From a virus: a stretch of DNA of 25,292 nt. The notes beneath the pieces are model-generated. The model saw nothing but the letters and a program-made list of their open reading frames with translations. It was not told the origin of the DNA and ran no database searches. Below, piece by piece: positions 5,913 to 13,066 of this stretch (position 1 is the first letter of the stretch; every line of letters begins with the position of its first letter). The stretch covers positions 1-25,292 of the IMG/VR virus record IMGVR_UViG_3300042331_000239. The stretch is one strand, 5' to 3'. A program made the translations under genes and the position numbers.

Positions 5913-7578
5913 CTTCACCAAGGAGCGACTGCGCGAACTACAGTCGGAACTCAACGAGCGCCGGATCGAGGCGCTTCGTCTCTACAAGCCGTCCCCGCAG
6001 CAGGAGAACGTCCATGCCTGCGCCGCCAGCGAAGTGCTGGTGTTGGGTGGAAATCGGTCGGGCAAATCGCTCTGCACATTCATTGAGGATGCTCGCGCCG
6101 CCACGGGGCAAGACCCGCACAAGAAGTACCCGGAGAAGGACGGCCTGCTGGTGATCGTCGGCAGGAACTGGTCACACATTGGTCTGGTGTGCGTGCCGTA
6201 CCTCCTGCGTGCCGGGGCGTTCAAGATCATCCGCGACAAGAAGACCAAGCAGTGGCGGGCGTTTGATCCCGCGCAGGACGCCGACCGCGCAAGCGAGACG
6301 AAGCCAGCCCCCCCGCTGATCCCGCCGCGGTTCATCAAGTCGATCAGCTGGGTGCTAAAGTCAGCTGGCTACTGCAACAACATCGAACTGCACAACGGCT
6401 GGCGGATTCAGTTCTTCTCAGCGGAGTCTGATCCTCCGCAGGGGTTCGCCGCCTCACGGGTGCATTTCGACGAGGACGTAGGGAACGACGCATGGCTGCC
6501 GGAAATGCAGGCCCGTCTTGCAGACCGCAAGGGGAAGCTGTGCTTCAGTGCCATGCCGCACTCGAAGTCCGAGACGTTGCTGGGCCTGTCGGAGCGTGCC
6601 GACCGGGCCGCGGAGTCTGGCGAGCCGAATCCGATCATCAAGAAGTTCACTCTCAGGTTTCTCGATAACGACCATATCGATGCGGAAGAAAAGGCCAAGG
6701 CCATCGCCCGTTGGTCTGCGCAGGGAGAGGATGTTCTGCGGATGCGGGCCGAAGGTGAGTTTGTCACCGACAGCGTCCTCGTCTACCCGGGTTTCACGAT
6801 GGCGGTCCACGGCATGTACCGCAAAGACCTGCCGAACGGTGCCAGCGTACCCGCCGAATGGACACGTTACGCGGCCATAGACCCGGGCCACGCCGTCACT
6901 GCCGTGCTGTTTATGGCGGTCCCCCCGGATTCTCAGACCCTCCTGATCTACGACGAACTGTACCTGCGGGGGTGCAACGCCGTCATGTTCGGGGAGAAGT
7001 TCGCAGCTGCCGTAAAGGGCCAGAATTTCCACCAGTTCATCATCGACATGCGGGGTGGCAGGCTGCGGGACATCGGCTCCGGGCGTCAGGTCGTGGAGCA
7101 GTACGTCGTCGAGATGCGCAAGCACGGCGTCCGGTCGCTCACGACCGGGTCCGGGTTCATGGCCGGGTGTGACGACATCGAGGCCAGAACTGGCGCGGTG
7201 CGGACAGCAATGCACATCCGCCCCAACGGCACCCCGAAGCTGCGTGTGCTGCGGGACAGCTGCCCCAATCTGGAGCGGGAACTCAAACGCTACCGGAAGA
7301 AGGTGACGTTCGTGAACGGGCTGTCGATGGTGACCGACACGCCGAACACGAAGGGCGAGGTGCATGCATGCCAGTGCATGGAGTACTTGGTCGCCTCCGA
7401 GCCGAAGTACGTTGCCGAACGAAAACAGCCCGATGATATGGCGACACCACAGTGGATAATCAAATACATGGAGCGCAAGGCACGCTCCACCCAAAGTAAC
7501 AGCATCTACTTGGGACCGCAGTCTGATCTCTCGACGCGCGAAATGGAGGCAGGTAATGGAATCGCAGAATGGGTCTGA
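5875..7578 (+). CDS. terL: Terminase large subunit (packaging ATPase-nuclease)
   Basis: This 567-residue motor protein pumps and cuts DNA during packaging. It starts with TTG at 5875, 7 nt after GAGGAG. The ATPase half has a Walker A motif GGNRSGKS at 58-65 and a Walker B-like stretch VHFDED at 196-201. The nuclease half has the expected acidic strands: AIDPGH with Asp336, and FIIDMRG with Asp391, in an RNase H-like arrangement. Length and domain order are normal for the family. The start lies inside the upstream gene and the end overlaps the next by 23 nt, so the packaging genes are translationally linked. A CCATAAA core occurs on the opposite strand inside this gene (6910-6916) and looks like chance. 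Confidence 0.95.
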   Translation: MKPLPNIPIQTSSFTKERLRELQSELNERRIEALRLYKPSPQQENVHACAASEVLVLGGNRSGKSLCTFIEDARAATGQDPHKKYPEKDGLLVIVGRNWSHIGLVCVPYLLRAGAFKIIRDKKTKQWRAFDPAQDADRASETKPAPPLIPPRFIKSISWVLKSAGYCNNIELHNGWRIQFFSAESDPPQGFAASRVHFDEDVGNDAWLPEMQARLADRKGKLCFSAMPHSKSETLLGLSERADRAAESGEPNPIIKKFTLRFLDNDHIDAEEKAKAIARWSAQGEDVLRMRAEGEFVTDSVLVYPGFTMAVHGMYRKDLPNGASVPAEWTRYAAIDPGHAVTAVLFMAVPPDSQTLLIYDELYLRGCNAVMFGEKFAAAVKGQNFHQFIIDMRGGRLRDIGSGRQVVEQYVVEMRKHGVRSLTTGSGFMAGCDDIEARTGAVRTAMHIRPNGTPKLRVLRDSCPNLERELKRYRKKVTFVNGLSMVTDTPNTKGEVHACQCMEYLVASEPKYVAERKQPDDMATPQWIIKYMERKARSTQSNSIYLGPQSDLSTREMEAGNGIAEWV

Positions 7579-7897
7579 ATTCACGCCCCCGGCTGTTGAA
7601 CTGGGGGACAAGGTTCTGTGGTTCGACAACCCGCTCAACCCGCAAGACCCGCGGATGGGATGGGTCAGCCGCCGCCCCGGCGCGAAGACGGTCTTCATCC
7701 TGACCTTCAGCGAGCAGCAGGGGTTCATCGAGAAGCCCAGCGTGCGCCACGCCGACGACCCCGGCTTGCAGGAAAGCGCCCCGTGGCGGCAGTGGGGCTG
7801 TTGGAAGGAACACCCCGAGACGGCGCTCCTAAAGAAGGTAGAGGGTCTTCTGCCCCAGCTGGTCGCCCTCCTCGCCCGCCAGAAGCGCGGCGAATAG
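7556..7897 (+). CDS. Unknown small protein between terminase and portal
   Basis: This 113-residue protein starts inside the end of the large terminase gene, with GGAGGCAGG ahead of the ATG. An N-terminal strand-rich part (VELGDKVLWFDNP, then TVFILTFSE) is followed by a Trp-rich loop (SAPWRQWGCWKEHP) and a C-terminal Leu-rich helix (LLKKVEGLLPQLVALLARQ). I do not recognise the family. Its place suggests a packaging accessory or head-completion role, but nothing in the sequence proves it. It is followed by the hairpin element that precedes the portal gene. Confidence 0.6.
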   Translation: MESQNGSEFTPPAVELGDKVLWFDNPLNPQDPRMGWVSRRPGAKTVFILTFSEQQGFIEKPSVRHADDPGLQESAPWRQWGCWKEHPETALLKKVEGLLPQLVALLARQKRGE

Positions 7898-7906
7898 CCG
7901 CCCCGC

Positions 7907-7940
7907 GTCGTCTCCGGCCCATAAAGCCGGTAGAGGAGAC
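7907..7940 (+). promoter_or_regulatory. CCATAAA hairpin covering the portal ribosome site (element A)
   Basis: CCGGC (7914-7918) pairs with GCCGG (7926-7930) around the loop CCATAAA (7919-7925). The outer arms GTCTCC (7910-7915) and GGAGAC (7935-7940) are also complementary, and GGAG is the Shine-Dalgarno site for the ATG at 7946. The element closely matches the one at 24670-24705, including GTCGTCTCC at the left. The structure would hide the ribosome site unless opened. It might equally be a promoter, as the T/GGAGA right half loosely recalls start sites of single-subunit phage polymerases. Confidence 0.6.
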
Positions 7941-7945
7941 TGTCG

Positions 7946-10036
7946 ATGGCAGAAGACATCGGTGAGGACAGCGGCAAGGCTATAGACACTTCGCCCCCCA
8001 AGCAGGCGAAGCTGCCTACGGACTCGCCGCTGCGGCCCATCGCAGCCAGCTGGCTCAAGAAGATCGCCGCCGCCAAGCGGGCCAAGACGGCCTTCGACTC
8101 TGACGCCCGGGAGGCGATGTACTTCTTCGACGGCGGAGCCAAGTGGTTCTTCGAGAACTCGAACCGCGGGCTGAACCTCATGTCCCGCCCGGCACCGGCC
8201 CCGGCGTTTCGTATCGTCGTGAACCGTGTGTTCGAGGCGGTCAAGCTGCTGGGGGCAGTCCTCTACAACCGCAATCCGGTGCGGACGGTCACGCCCCGGA
8301 GGTTCCCATCCATCTCCCCGGAGATGCTGGGGATCGACATGAGCCAAGTGGCGATGGACCCAATGACGGGCCAGATGATGCCACCGCCCGCCATGCAGAT
8401 GTTCACGCAGACGGAGCAAGCGGTTGCCCTCGAAGACGAGAAGCGCCGGATGCAGGCCAAGCTGCTGGAGGCGTACCTCAACTGGACGCCCCTTGAGAAC
8501 AACCTCAAGGCGCACGCGCGGAAGGGCATCGACGAGGCGATCATCAAGGGTGCTGGCGTCCTCTGGACGGAGGCGGTCGAGTACCCCAACGTGCCGCCAG
8601 CCGAGCCGACGATGGTTGTCGGATCGTTCATGGACAGCATCGACAACCTGCTTCTCGACCCGGACGCGCAGGTGATCGACGAGATCACTTGGTGCGCCAA
8701 GCGGTGCGTCCTGCCCATCGATCAGGTGGCGCGGATGTACGGACTCTCCCGCGACGACCTCAAGCCAAACCTCGAAAGCTACGACTCCGCCAGCCGTCAG
8801 AACGAGGATCGCTCGCTGGGCACCCCGAAGAAGCGCACCGGCAAGACCAACGACCTGATCACCTTCTATAAGATTTGGAGCAAGACCGGATTCGGGGACC
8901 GGCTGAAGGACGCCAAGAAGGAAGACCGCGGCGTGTTTGATCCCCTTGGGGATTACGCCTACCTCGTGGTGGCAGAGGGCGTCGAGTACCCCTTGAACGT
9001 CCCGCCCGAGAGCCTCAAGGAACAGACGGACGAAGACGGCCTGCCGCAGTCGCTGCGCACACGGGCGTCGTGGCCGATCCCGCTGTGGGCCGATCAGGGC
9101 GGCTGGCCGTTCGAGATGCTCGCCTTCCATCCGAAGCCCAACAGCCTGTGGCCCATCAGCCACATCAAGCCGGGCATCGGTGAACTCCGCTTCATCAACT
9201 TCGCGCTGTCGTTCCTTGCCACCCGCATCGGCGTCAGCTGCGAAACCATCGTCGGCGTGAGCAAGGCCGCGGATCAGGACATCAAAGACCAGCTGCTGGC
9301 TCCCAGCGAGCAGGGGTTCAAGATCGTCGAGATCAGCGAGGCGCTGGGGAAGTCGGTGAACGAGATCGTCAGCGTCTTCAACATGCCGCAGGTGAACCGG
9401 GACATTTGGGAGATCATCGCCGCGGTCACCGACATGTTCGACAAGCGCGTCGGACTCACCGAGTTGGTCTACGGGCAAACCAGAAATCAGCTGCGCAGTG
9501 CCAGCGAAGCGCAGGTGAAGCAAGACAACATGTCGATACGCCCGGATGACATGAGCAACGCGGTCGAGGATTGGATGAGTGCCTGCGCACGCAAGGAAGC
9601 GATGGCGGCTCGCTGGCTGCTCCAAGCCCGCGATGTAGCCCCGGTCCTTGGTCCGCTTGGGGCCGAGGCTTGGAACATGCACCTCAACGCAGCTGGCGGC
9701 GACCAGATGGGGTCCGTTGCACGCGAGTTCGACTACCGCATCGAGTCTGGGAGTGCGCGGAAGCCCAACAAGATGTACCGGCAGGAGCAGATGCAGAACG
9801 CTCTGCAAGTCCTTGGCCCCGTGTTGCAGGGTCTGATCCCGATGGGGATTGTCGATCCCTACAACGCGCTGCTCTCCGATTGGGCCGACTCGCTCGATCT
9901 CGACGCCACGCCATACCTACTGCCTCCCCCTCCTCCTCCTCCACCCCCTGCCGCTGCCCCCGGCCCCGACGGTCCTCCTCCACCTGCGGGCGATCCTGCG
10001 AGTGGCGCGGCAGGGGGTCCACCTCTCCCCGCCTGA
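7946..10036 (+). CDS. Portal protein
   Basis: This 696-residue protein follows the terminase and forms the ring through which DNA enters and leaves. The N-terminus is polar, followed by the usual portal pattern: a helical region with RIVVNRVFEAVKLLGAVLY (about 90-108), a hinge with DSIDNLLLDPDAQ (230-242), a beta-rich middle with YLVVAEGVEYPLNVPPES, a stem-like helix (GIGELRFINFALSFLATRIG), and a long C-terminal helical crown with VGLTELVYGQTRNQLRSASEAQVKQ near 510-535. The last 40 residues are a Pro/Gly/Ala tail with nine consecutive Pro codons (9923-9949). Length suits large podovirus-type portals. GGAGAC 5 nt before the ATG is part of element A. Confidence 0.88.
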   Translation: MAEDIGEDSGKAIDTSPPKQAKLPTDSPLRPIAASWLKKIAAAKRAKTAFDSDAREAMYFFDGGAKWFFENSNRGLNLMSRPAPAPAFRIVVNRVFEAVKLLGAVLYNRNPVRTVTPRRFPSISPEMLGIDMSQVAMDPMTGQMMPPPAMQMFTQTEQAVALEDEKRRMQAKLLEAYLNWTPLENNLKAHARKGIDEAIIKGAGVLWTEAVEYPNVPPAEPTMVVGSFMDSIDNLLLDPDAQVIDEITWCAKRCVLPIDQVARMYGLSRDDLKPNLESYDSASRQNEDRSLGTPKKRTGKTNDLITFYKIWSKTGFGDRLKDAKKEDRGVFDPLGDYAYLVVAEGVEYPLNVPPESLKEQTDEDGLPQSLRTRASWPIPLWADQGGWPFEMLAFHPKPNSLWPISHIKPGIGELRFINFALSFLATRIGVSCETIVGVSKAADQDIKDQLLAPSEQGFKIVEISEALGKSVNEIVSVFNMPQVNRDIWEIIAAVTDMFDKRVGLTELVYGQTRNQLRSASEAQVKQDNMSIRPDDMSNAVEDWMSACARKEAMAARWLLQARDVAPVLGPLGAEAWNMHLNAAGGDQMGSVAREFDYRIESGSARKPNKMYRQEQMQNALQVLGPVLQGLIPMGIVDPYNALLSDWADSLDLDATPYLLPPPPPPPPPAAAPGPDGPPPPAGDPASGAAGGPPLPA

Positions 10037-10049
10037 TCCTGCGAGAGCA

Positions 10050-10553
10050 ATGATCGCGCTGCACCCACAGCTGCTGGCGAAGAGGCTGCGCGCTGCCGAG
10101 CGCGAGCGGGAGCGTTACCACGCCAACCCGGAGGAGCAGCGTGACCGCAAAAGGCGGCGATACCACGAAAGCGCCGATGCTCGACGGATGCAGCGGTGCA
10201 AGGCGCTTCGTCGCCTCTACGGCGTGACGATGGAGCAGTACGAAGAGATCGTGCGGCGGCAGGGTGGTGTCTGCGCCATCTGCGGCGGCGTCGATTCGGG
10301 CAAGGCGTTGAGCGTCGATCACTGCCACGCCACCGGGCGGATTCGCGGAGCCTGCTGCGATCTCTGCAACCGTGCGCTGGGCCAGATGCACGACAACCCA
10401 ACTCTCTTGCGGCGGGCGGCAGATTATCTCGAACGGAACGGCGGGCACTTGGCTGGCATCCTTAAGGAGGGGTCTTATGAACGCAAACGATCCGGCGTGG
10501 GAAGAGATTCGCGAAGCAATCGCGGACGCCAACCCCGACGCGCTGCTGGCTGA
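10050..10553 (+). CDS. Endonuclease VII-type HNH resolvase
   Basis: This 167-residue protein matches the T4 endonuclease VII (gp49) family, which cuts Holliday junctions and branched DNA ahead of packaging. After a basic helical N-terminus (1-60) come CAIC with zinc ligands Cys75 and Cys78, the core SVDHCHATGRIRG with Asp90, His91 and His93, and CDLCNRALG with Cys103, Cys106 and the conserved Asn107, then a helix ending in ADYLERNGG. This is the canonical zinc-bound beta-beta-alpha-metal order. The start at 10050 is chosen because it is the first ATG after the portal stop; the ribosome site is weak (GAGAG). The last 28 residues are basic and overlap the next gene by 77 nt. Resolvase placement right after the portal suits a role in clearing branched DNA. 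Confidence 0.92.
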   Translation: MIALHPQLLAKRLRAAERERERYHANPEEQRDRKRRRYHESADARRMQRCKALRRLYGVTMEQYEEIVRRQGGVCAICGGVDSGKALSVDHCHATGRIRGACCDLCNRALGQMHDNPTLLRRAADYLERNGGHLAGILKEGSYERKRSGVGRDSRSNRGRQPRRAAG

Positions 10554-10770
10554 CGGTCTGGAGGGTGGCCTGATCGGCTACGTCGTCAACCACCACCACG
10601 CCAGCGTGGCCGTCTACGACATAGACAAGTGCATTGAAATCTTGGTCAACCGAGATGGCATGACCCACGAGGACGCCGAGGAGTTTCTGGAGTTCAACAC
10701 GCTTGGGGCGTATGTGGGCGAGAACGGCCCGCTGTTCATCAAGCGTCTCACCCCGCCGGAGGAAGCATGA
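10477..10770 (+). CDS. Conserved small phage protein, function unknown
   Basis: This 97-residue acidic protein starts at an ATG 6 nt after AAGGAGG (10464-10470), inside the end of the resolvase gene. Its core, with AVYDIDKCIEILV, GMTHEDAEEFLEFN and GAYVGENGPLFI, matches from memory a small protein seen in many phage and metagenome contigs, usually without a function. A likely alpha/beta fold has two helices and a final strand. The clear ribosome site and conserved pattern make the gene secure despite the long overlap. It is translationally coupled to the next gene through ATGA. Confidence 0.8.
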   Translation: MNANDPAWEEIREAIADANPDALLADGLEGGLIGYVVNHHHASVAVYDIDKCIEILVNRDGMTHEDAEEFLEFNTLGAYVGENGPLFIKRLTPPEEA

Positions 10771-11318
10771 CACTGGTGATACCCGAGGAGGTTCGGCGGC
10801 TGGGAGCCGAGGCCGCAGTGGTGTACTCGAACAGCATTCGGGCTGGTGGCACGCCAGCGTTCGCCCTGATGTGCGCCACGCAGACCCCTCCCGGCACGCA
10901 GGGGACAGACCGGACCCTGATGGAGGGGCGTTACGGCGGCGCGCACATGGACGCCCTGCCGGAACGTCAGGCTGCGTGGATGCTCCGCGAGGCCAAGGCG
11001 GCTGGGATCAGCACAAAGGGGAAGGTGTACCACGGCGGAATCGCTGATTCCCGCGGCCACCGTGATCCCGAGGCGTGGATCGATTCGGCAGCTGACATCG
11101 TCCGGGTCGCCAAGAAGCGTCGGCTGGAGGTGCGTGGTGCGGTGAATTACACGCCCCCGGAGCCAGCTGCCCCGCCCAAGAGCGTGGACATCAACCCCAA
11201 GCTGCTGGCCCAGCTGACGCGGCGGGAGATGGCCGAGAACCCGGGGCTGAAGAAGCAGGATGCCATCGAGCGCGTGAAGGACCGCCACGTTCCCCACTGG
11301 AAACGCAAGCCCCGCTAA
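10767..11318 (+). CDS. Unknown phage protein
   Basis: This 183-residue protein begins in the ATGA overlap with the gene before. Residues 45-120 hold a distinctive region (RYGGAHMDALPERQAAW, AGISTKGKVYHGGIADSRGH, DPEAWIDSAADIVRVAKK) rich in Gly, His and Asp, followed by a Pro-rich linker (TPPEPAAPPK) and a basic C-terminal helix. His and Asp residues could bind metal, but no known catalytic motif is recognised. It shares a transcript with the resolvase, so a DNA or head-maturation role is possible but unproven. Confidence 0.7.
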   Translation: MTLVIPEEVRRLGAEAAVVYSNSIRAGGTPAFALMCATQTPPGTQGTDRTLMEGRYGGAHMDALPERQAAWMLREAKAAGISTKGKVYHGGIADSRGHRDPEAWIDSAADIVRVAKKRRLEVRGAVNYTPPEPAAPPKSVDINPKLLAQLTRREMAENPGLKKQDAIERVKDRHVPHWKRKPR

Positions 11319-11332
11319 ACCTGCCGGTAATG

Positions 11333-11358
11333 CACCCCCGAAGGCCATAAACCGGGTG
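11333..11358 (+). promoter_or_regulatory. CCATAAA-loop hairpin upstream of the 11387 gene (element C)
   Basis: CACCC (11333-11337) pairs with GGGTG (11354-11358), and GG (11343-11344) pairs with CC (11352-11353), leaving CCATAAA (11345-11351) as the loop; five bases (CCGAA) are unpaired on the left. Unlike elements A and B, the ribosome site of the next gene (GGGAGGA, 11375-11381) lies outside, so hiding the ribosome site cannot be a universal role. It sits at the start of the tail-fibre block after a 68-bp gap. Confidence 0.5.
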
Positions 11359-11386
11359 AAGGCTCAACCGTACTGGGAGGACTGCC

Positions 11387-11701
11387 GTGGCAAAAATCGA
11401 GCGCAATTCCGGGTGCTTCCCGGTCAAGATCACATCCGATCCTGCGACTTCGCAGGTGATCCCGTTTGCGGCTGCCGCTGCGGCGATCTTCATCTGCACC
11501 GACGGTGGCGGGCAGGTCGAGTGGCATGTGGTCGCCAAGTCCGGTGACGACCCGGTCCCGCTGCTCGACCACAAGAACGCTCCGGTGGTCAGCGACGTTG
11601 CCGCTGGCAGCGCCGTCGAACTGCCGCCCGCCGTGTTCGCCGCCAGCTTCCTTGTGGGGTTGGGGACTGACTGCGAGGGAATCCTTTGCGTGAGCGGGTG
11701 A
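11387..11701 (+). CDS. Unknown small virion protein at the head of the fibre block
   Basis: This 104-residue protein starts with GTG, 5 nt after GGGAGGA (11375-11381). It looks like a small beta-domain: strands CFPVKITSD, QVIPFAAAAAAIFICTDG, VEWHVVAKS, VELPPAVFAASFLVGL and EGILCVS, with three Cys. There is no signal peptide and no recognised family. As the first gene after element C and directly before the fibre genes it may be a fibre-attachment or baseplate component; that is inference. Its stop and the next ATG are separated by one base. Confidence 0.6.
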   Translation: MAKIERNSGCFPVKITSDPATSQVIPFAAAAAAIFICTDGGGQVEWHVVAKSGDDPVPLLDHKNAPVVSDVAAGSAVELPPAVFAASFLVGLGTDCEGILCVSG

Positions 11702-11702
11702 C

Positions 11703-11858
11703 ATGCCCCACTCCCAAATCACCCTCGTCAACACAGAGGACTCGTCTGGGCCACCCGGCCCGCCGCCGACACCCAAGACTTACCGGATTCTTCAAGAGGA
11801 CGACGCACTGATCCTTGCCGAGAACGGCAACCCGCTGCGCAAAGAGCAGAACACCTAA
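11703..11858 (+). CDS. 51-residue unknown protein
   Basis: This is an intact short frame packed exactly between its neighbours: it begins one base after the previous stop, and the next ATG follows its TAA directly. The product is polar with a Pro-rich centre (SSGPPGPPPTPKTYRIL) and a helical end (DDALILAENGNPLRKEQ). Tight packing on both sides argues it is real. The IL-QEDD-ALILAENG stretch resembles short linker or capping segments, but no family is recognised. Confidence 0.55.
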   Translation: MPHSQITLVNTEDSSGPPGPPPTPKTYRILQEDDALILAENGNPLRKEQNT

Positions 11859-12710
11859 ATGCCCGACCAGAAAATATCCGCTCTCCCTGCCGGTGCAGTC
11901 ACCGCCGCAAGCATCCTGCCTGCGGTCAATGGCGGCGTCACGCAGAAGGTCACGGTCCAGCAGCTGCTCGACATCGTCGGGACGGTCGAAGGCCCGGCTG
12001 GCCCGGCTGGAGCGGCTGGCCCAGCTGGAGCGGACGGACAAGCTGGTGCCGATGGGCCTGCGGGTGCTGACGGCCCAGCTGGCCCAGCGGGCGCTGACGG
12101 CCCCCCGGGCGCGGATGGCCCGGCTGGCGTGGACGGCGAGTCGGTCACTGTCTTCGAGCAGGACACGACCCCGACCGCACTGCGCACGGGCGACCTGTGG
12201 CTTGAGCCTGTCACCGCATCGGCTGCTGGCAAGGGTGGCCTGACGCTTGCGGAGGTTGAGGCGGTTGTCGCTGACAGCCTCTCGAAGCTGCCGACGGGGA
12301 CCACTGGCGGTCTGACCTCCGCCGAGGTTCAAGACATCGTTGATGCGGCCATCGCCAAGCTGCCGCAGCCAGAGCCTGTCGTTGCTCCTCTGGGATGGCA
12401 GAAACTCACTGGGGCGACTGCATTTGGCGTGACAGTCAACGCATTTGCCAGAGCCTTCGGTGGGTCGATCCACATTCGCGGCACATACACTGCCCAGTTT
12501 GGCTTTCTCCCGGCCCAGAAGATTGCCGACCTGCCAGCCGGTGTGCCGCGCCCTGCCTTTGACTACACGGTGTTGGTCTTTGGAACCGAGGACGGATCAA
12601 CGGCTCCGCTTCCCGGCAAGTTGACCATCAAGACCAACGGCGAGTTGGCTCTGGACGCGCCGAACTGCAACACGGTCGTCTTCGACGGCATTTCAATCCC
12701 GGTGGAATAA
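11859..12710 (+). CDS. Collagen-like tail fibre / adhesin
   Basis: This is a 283-residue fibre. Residues 1-42 (KISALPAGAVTAASILPAVNGG, then KVTVQQLLDIVG) match an N-terminal motif I recognise from phage tail-fibre proteins. Residues 45-92 are 16 uninterrupted Gly-X-Y triplets. A GDLWLEP motif and two short TxAEV-type helices follow. Residues 173-283 form a beta-rich C-terminal domain ending VVFDGISIPVE, shared with the genes at 13067 and 13740. Collagen-like parts in phage fibres form trimeric rods, so this is probably a trimer with the C-terminal domain as tip. The start codon follows the previous stop with no gap and the end overlaps the next ATG by one base. Confidence 0.82.
   Translation: MPDQKISALPAGAVTAASILPAVNGGVTQKVTVQQLLDIVGTVEGPAGPAGAAGPAGADGQAGADGPAGADGPAGPAGADGPPGADGPAGVDGESVTVFEQDTTPTALRTGDLWLEPVTASAAGKGGLTLAEVEAVVADSLSKLPTGTTGGLTSAEVQDIVDAAIAKLPQPEPVVAPLGWQKLTGATAFGVTVNAFARAFGGSIHIRGTYTAQFGFLPAQKIADLPAGVPRPAFDYTVLVFGTEDGSTAPLPGKLTIKTNGELALDAPNCNTVVFDGISIPVE
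11991..12134 (+). repeat. Collagen-like Gly-X-Y tract, 16 triplets
   Basis: Sixteen consecutive Gly-X-Y triplets use mainly GPA, GAD and GAA units. The encoded DNA is repetitive (GCTGGCCC and CAGCTGG words), so length variation by slippage or recombination is likely. Pro sits mostly in the X position, so this does not depend on hydroxyproline in Y. Confidence 0.9.
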
Positions 12711-13063
12711 TGGCAGACGCCCTCAAACTAAGCGTATGGGACGGCAGCAAGTGGACGCCCGTTGCTGTTGGCGGCGGCGCGGCCCCCGACCTGCACATCG
12801 TGTCGGACGTTGAGCCGCCTCCCCCGGCGGAGATTGGCACGCTGTGGATCGATCCCACCGGCACCCCAGCTGGTGGTGCTGTCGGTTCGTTCGATGCGTC
12901 CACCCCGATCACCTACGACTCGCCGGAGATTGTGTCGCAGACGAACGGCGATCCAATCGGCCTGTCTCCAGACGGCCTGACGTTCCACCAGCCGCTCATC
13001 GTTGCGGCCATCCCCGTGGTTGTGAACGGCAAGCGATATCTCCTTCCACTCTGCGAGGAGTAG
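12710..13063 (+). CDS. Short fibre-family protein
   Basis: This 117-residue protein begins ALKLSVWDGSKWTPVAVGGG, a cap that recurs in altered form at the starts of the genes at 13740 (KQLYVKSNGQWVAALGGG) and 15373 (ALAYYWTGTKWEELSSGG). It also carries GTLWIDP, matching GDLWLEP and GDLWLGP in its neighbours. It lacks the shared C-terminal beta domain and ends with VNGKRYLLPLCEE. It could be an adaptor between fibres or a reduced relative of them. The start overlaps the upstream stop (TAATG). Confidence 0.65.
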   Translation: MADALKLSVWDGSKWTPVAVGGGAAPDLHIVSDVEPPPPAEIGTLWIDPTGTPAGGAVGSFDASTPITYDSPEIVSQTNGDPIGLSPDGLTFHQPLIVAAIPVVVNGKRYLLPLCEE

Positions 13064-13066
13064 GCA

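Noticed and set aside
6910-6916. CCATAAA on the minus strand inside the terminase gene
   Set aside because: It encodes part of the conserved nuclease strand, has no hairpin or downstream minus-strand gene, and one chance copy is expected.
7880-7925. Sigma-70 type promoter using CATAAA as a -10 box
   Set aside because: No TTGACA-like box lies about 17 bp upstream in any of the copies, so an ordinary host promoter is not supported.
9849-10049. Upstream extension of the resolvase to 9849
   Set aside because: It would read the portal C-terminus in another frame, giving a Pro/Leu/His-rich stretch unlike the family, and the ATG at 10050 fits the usual length.
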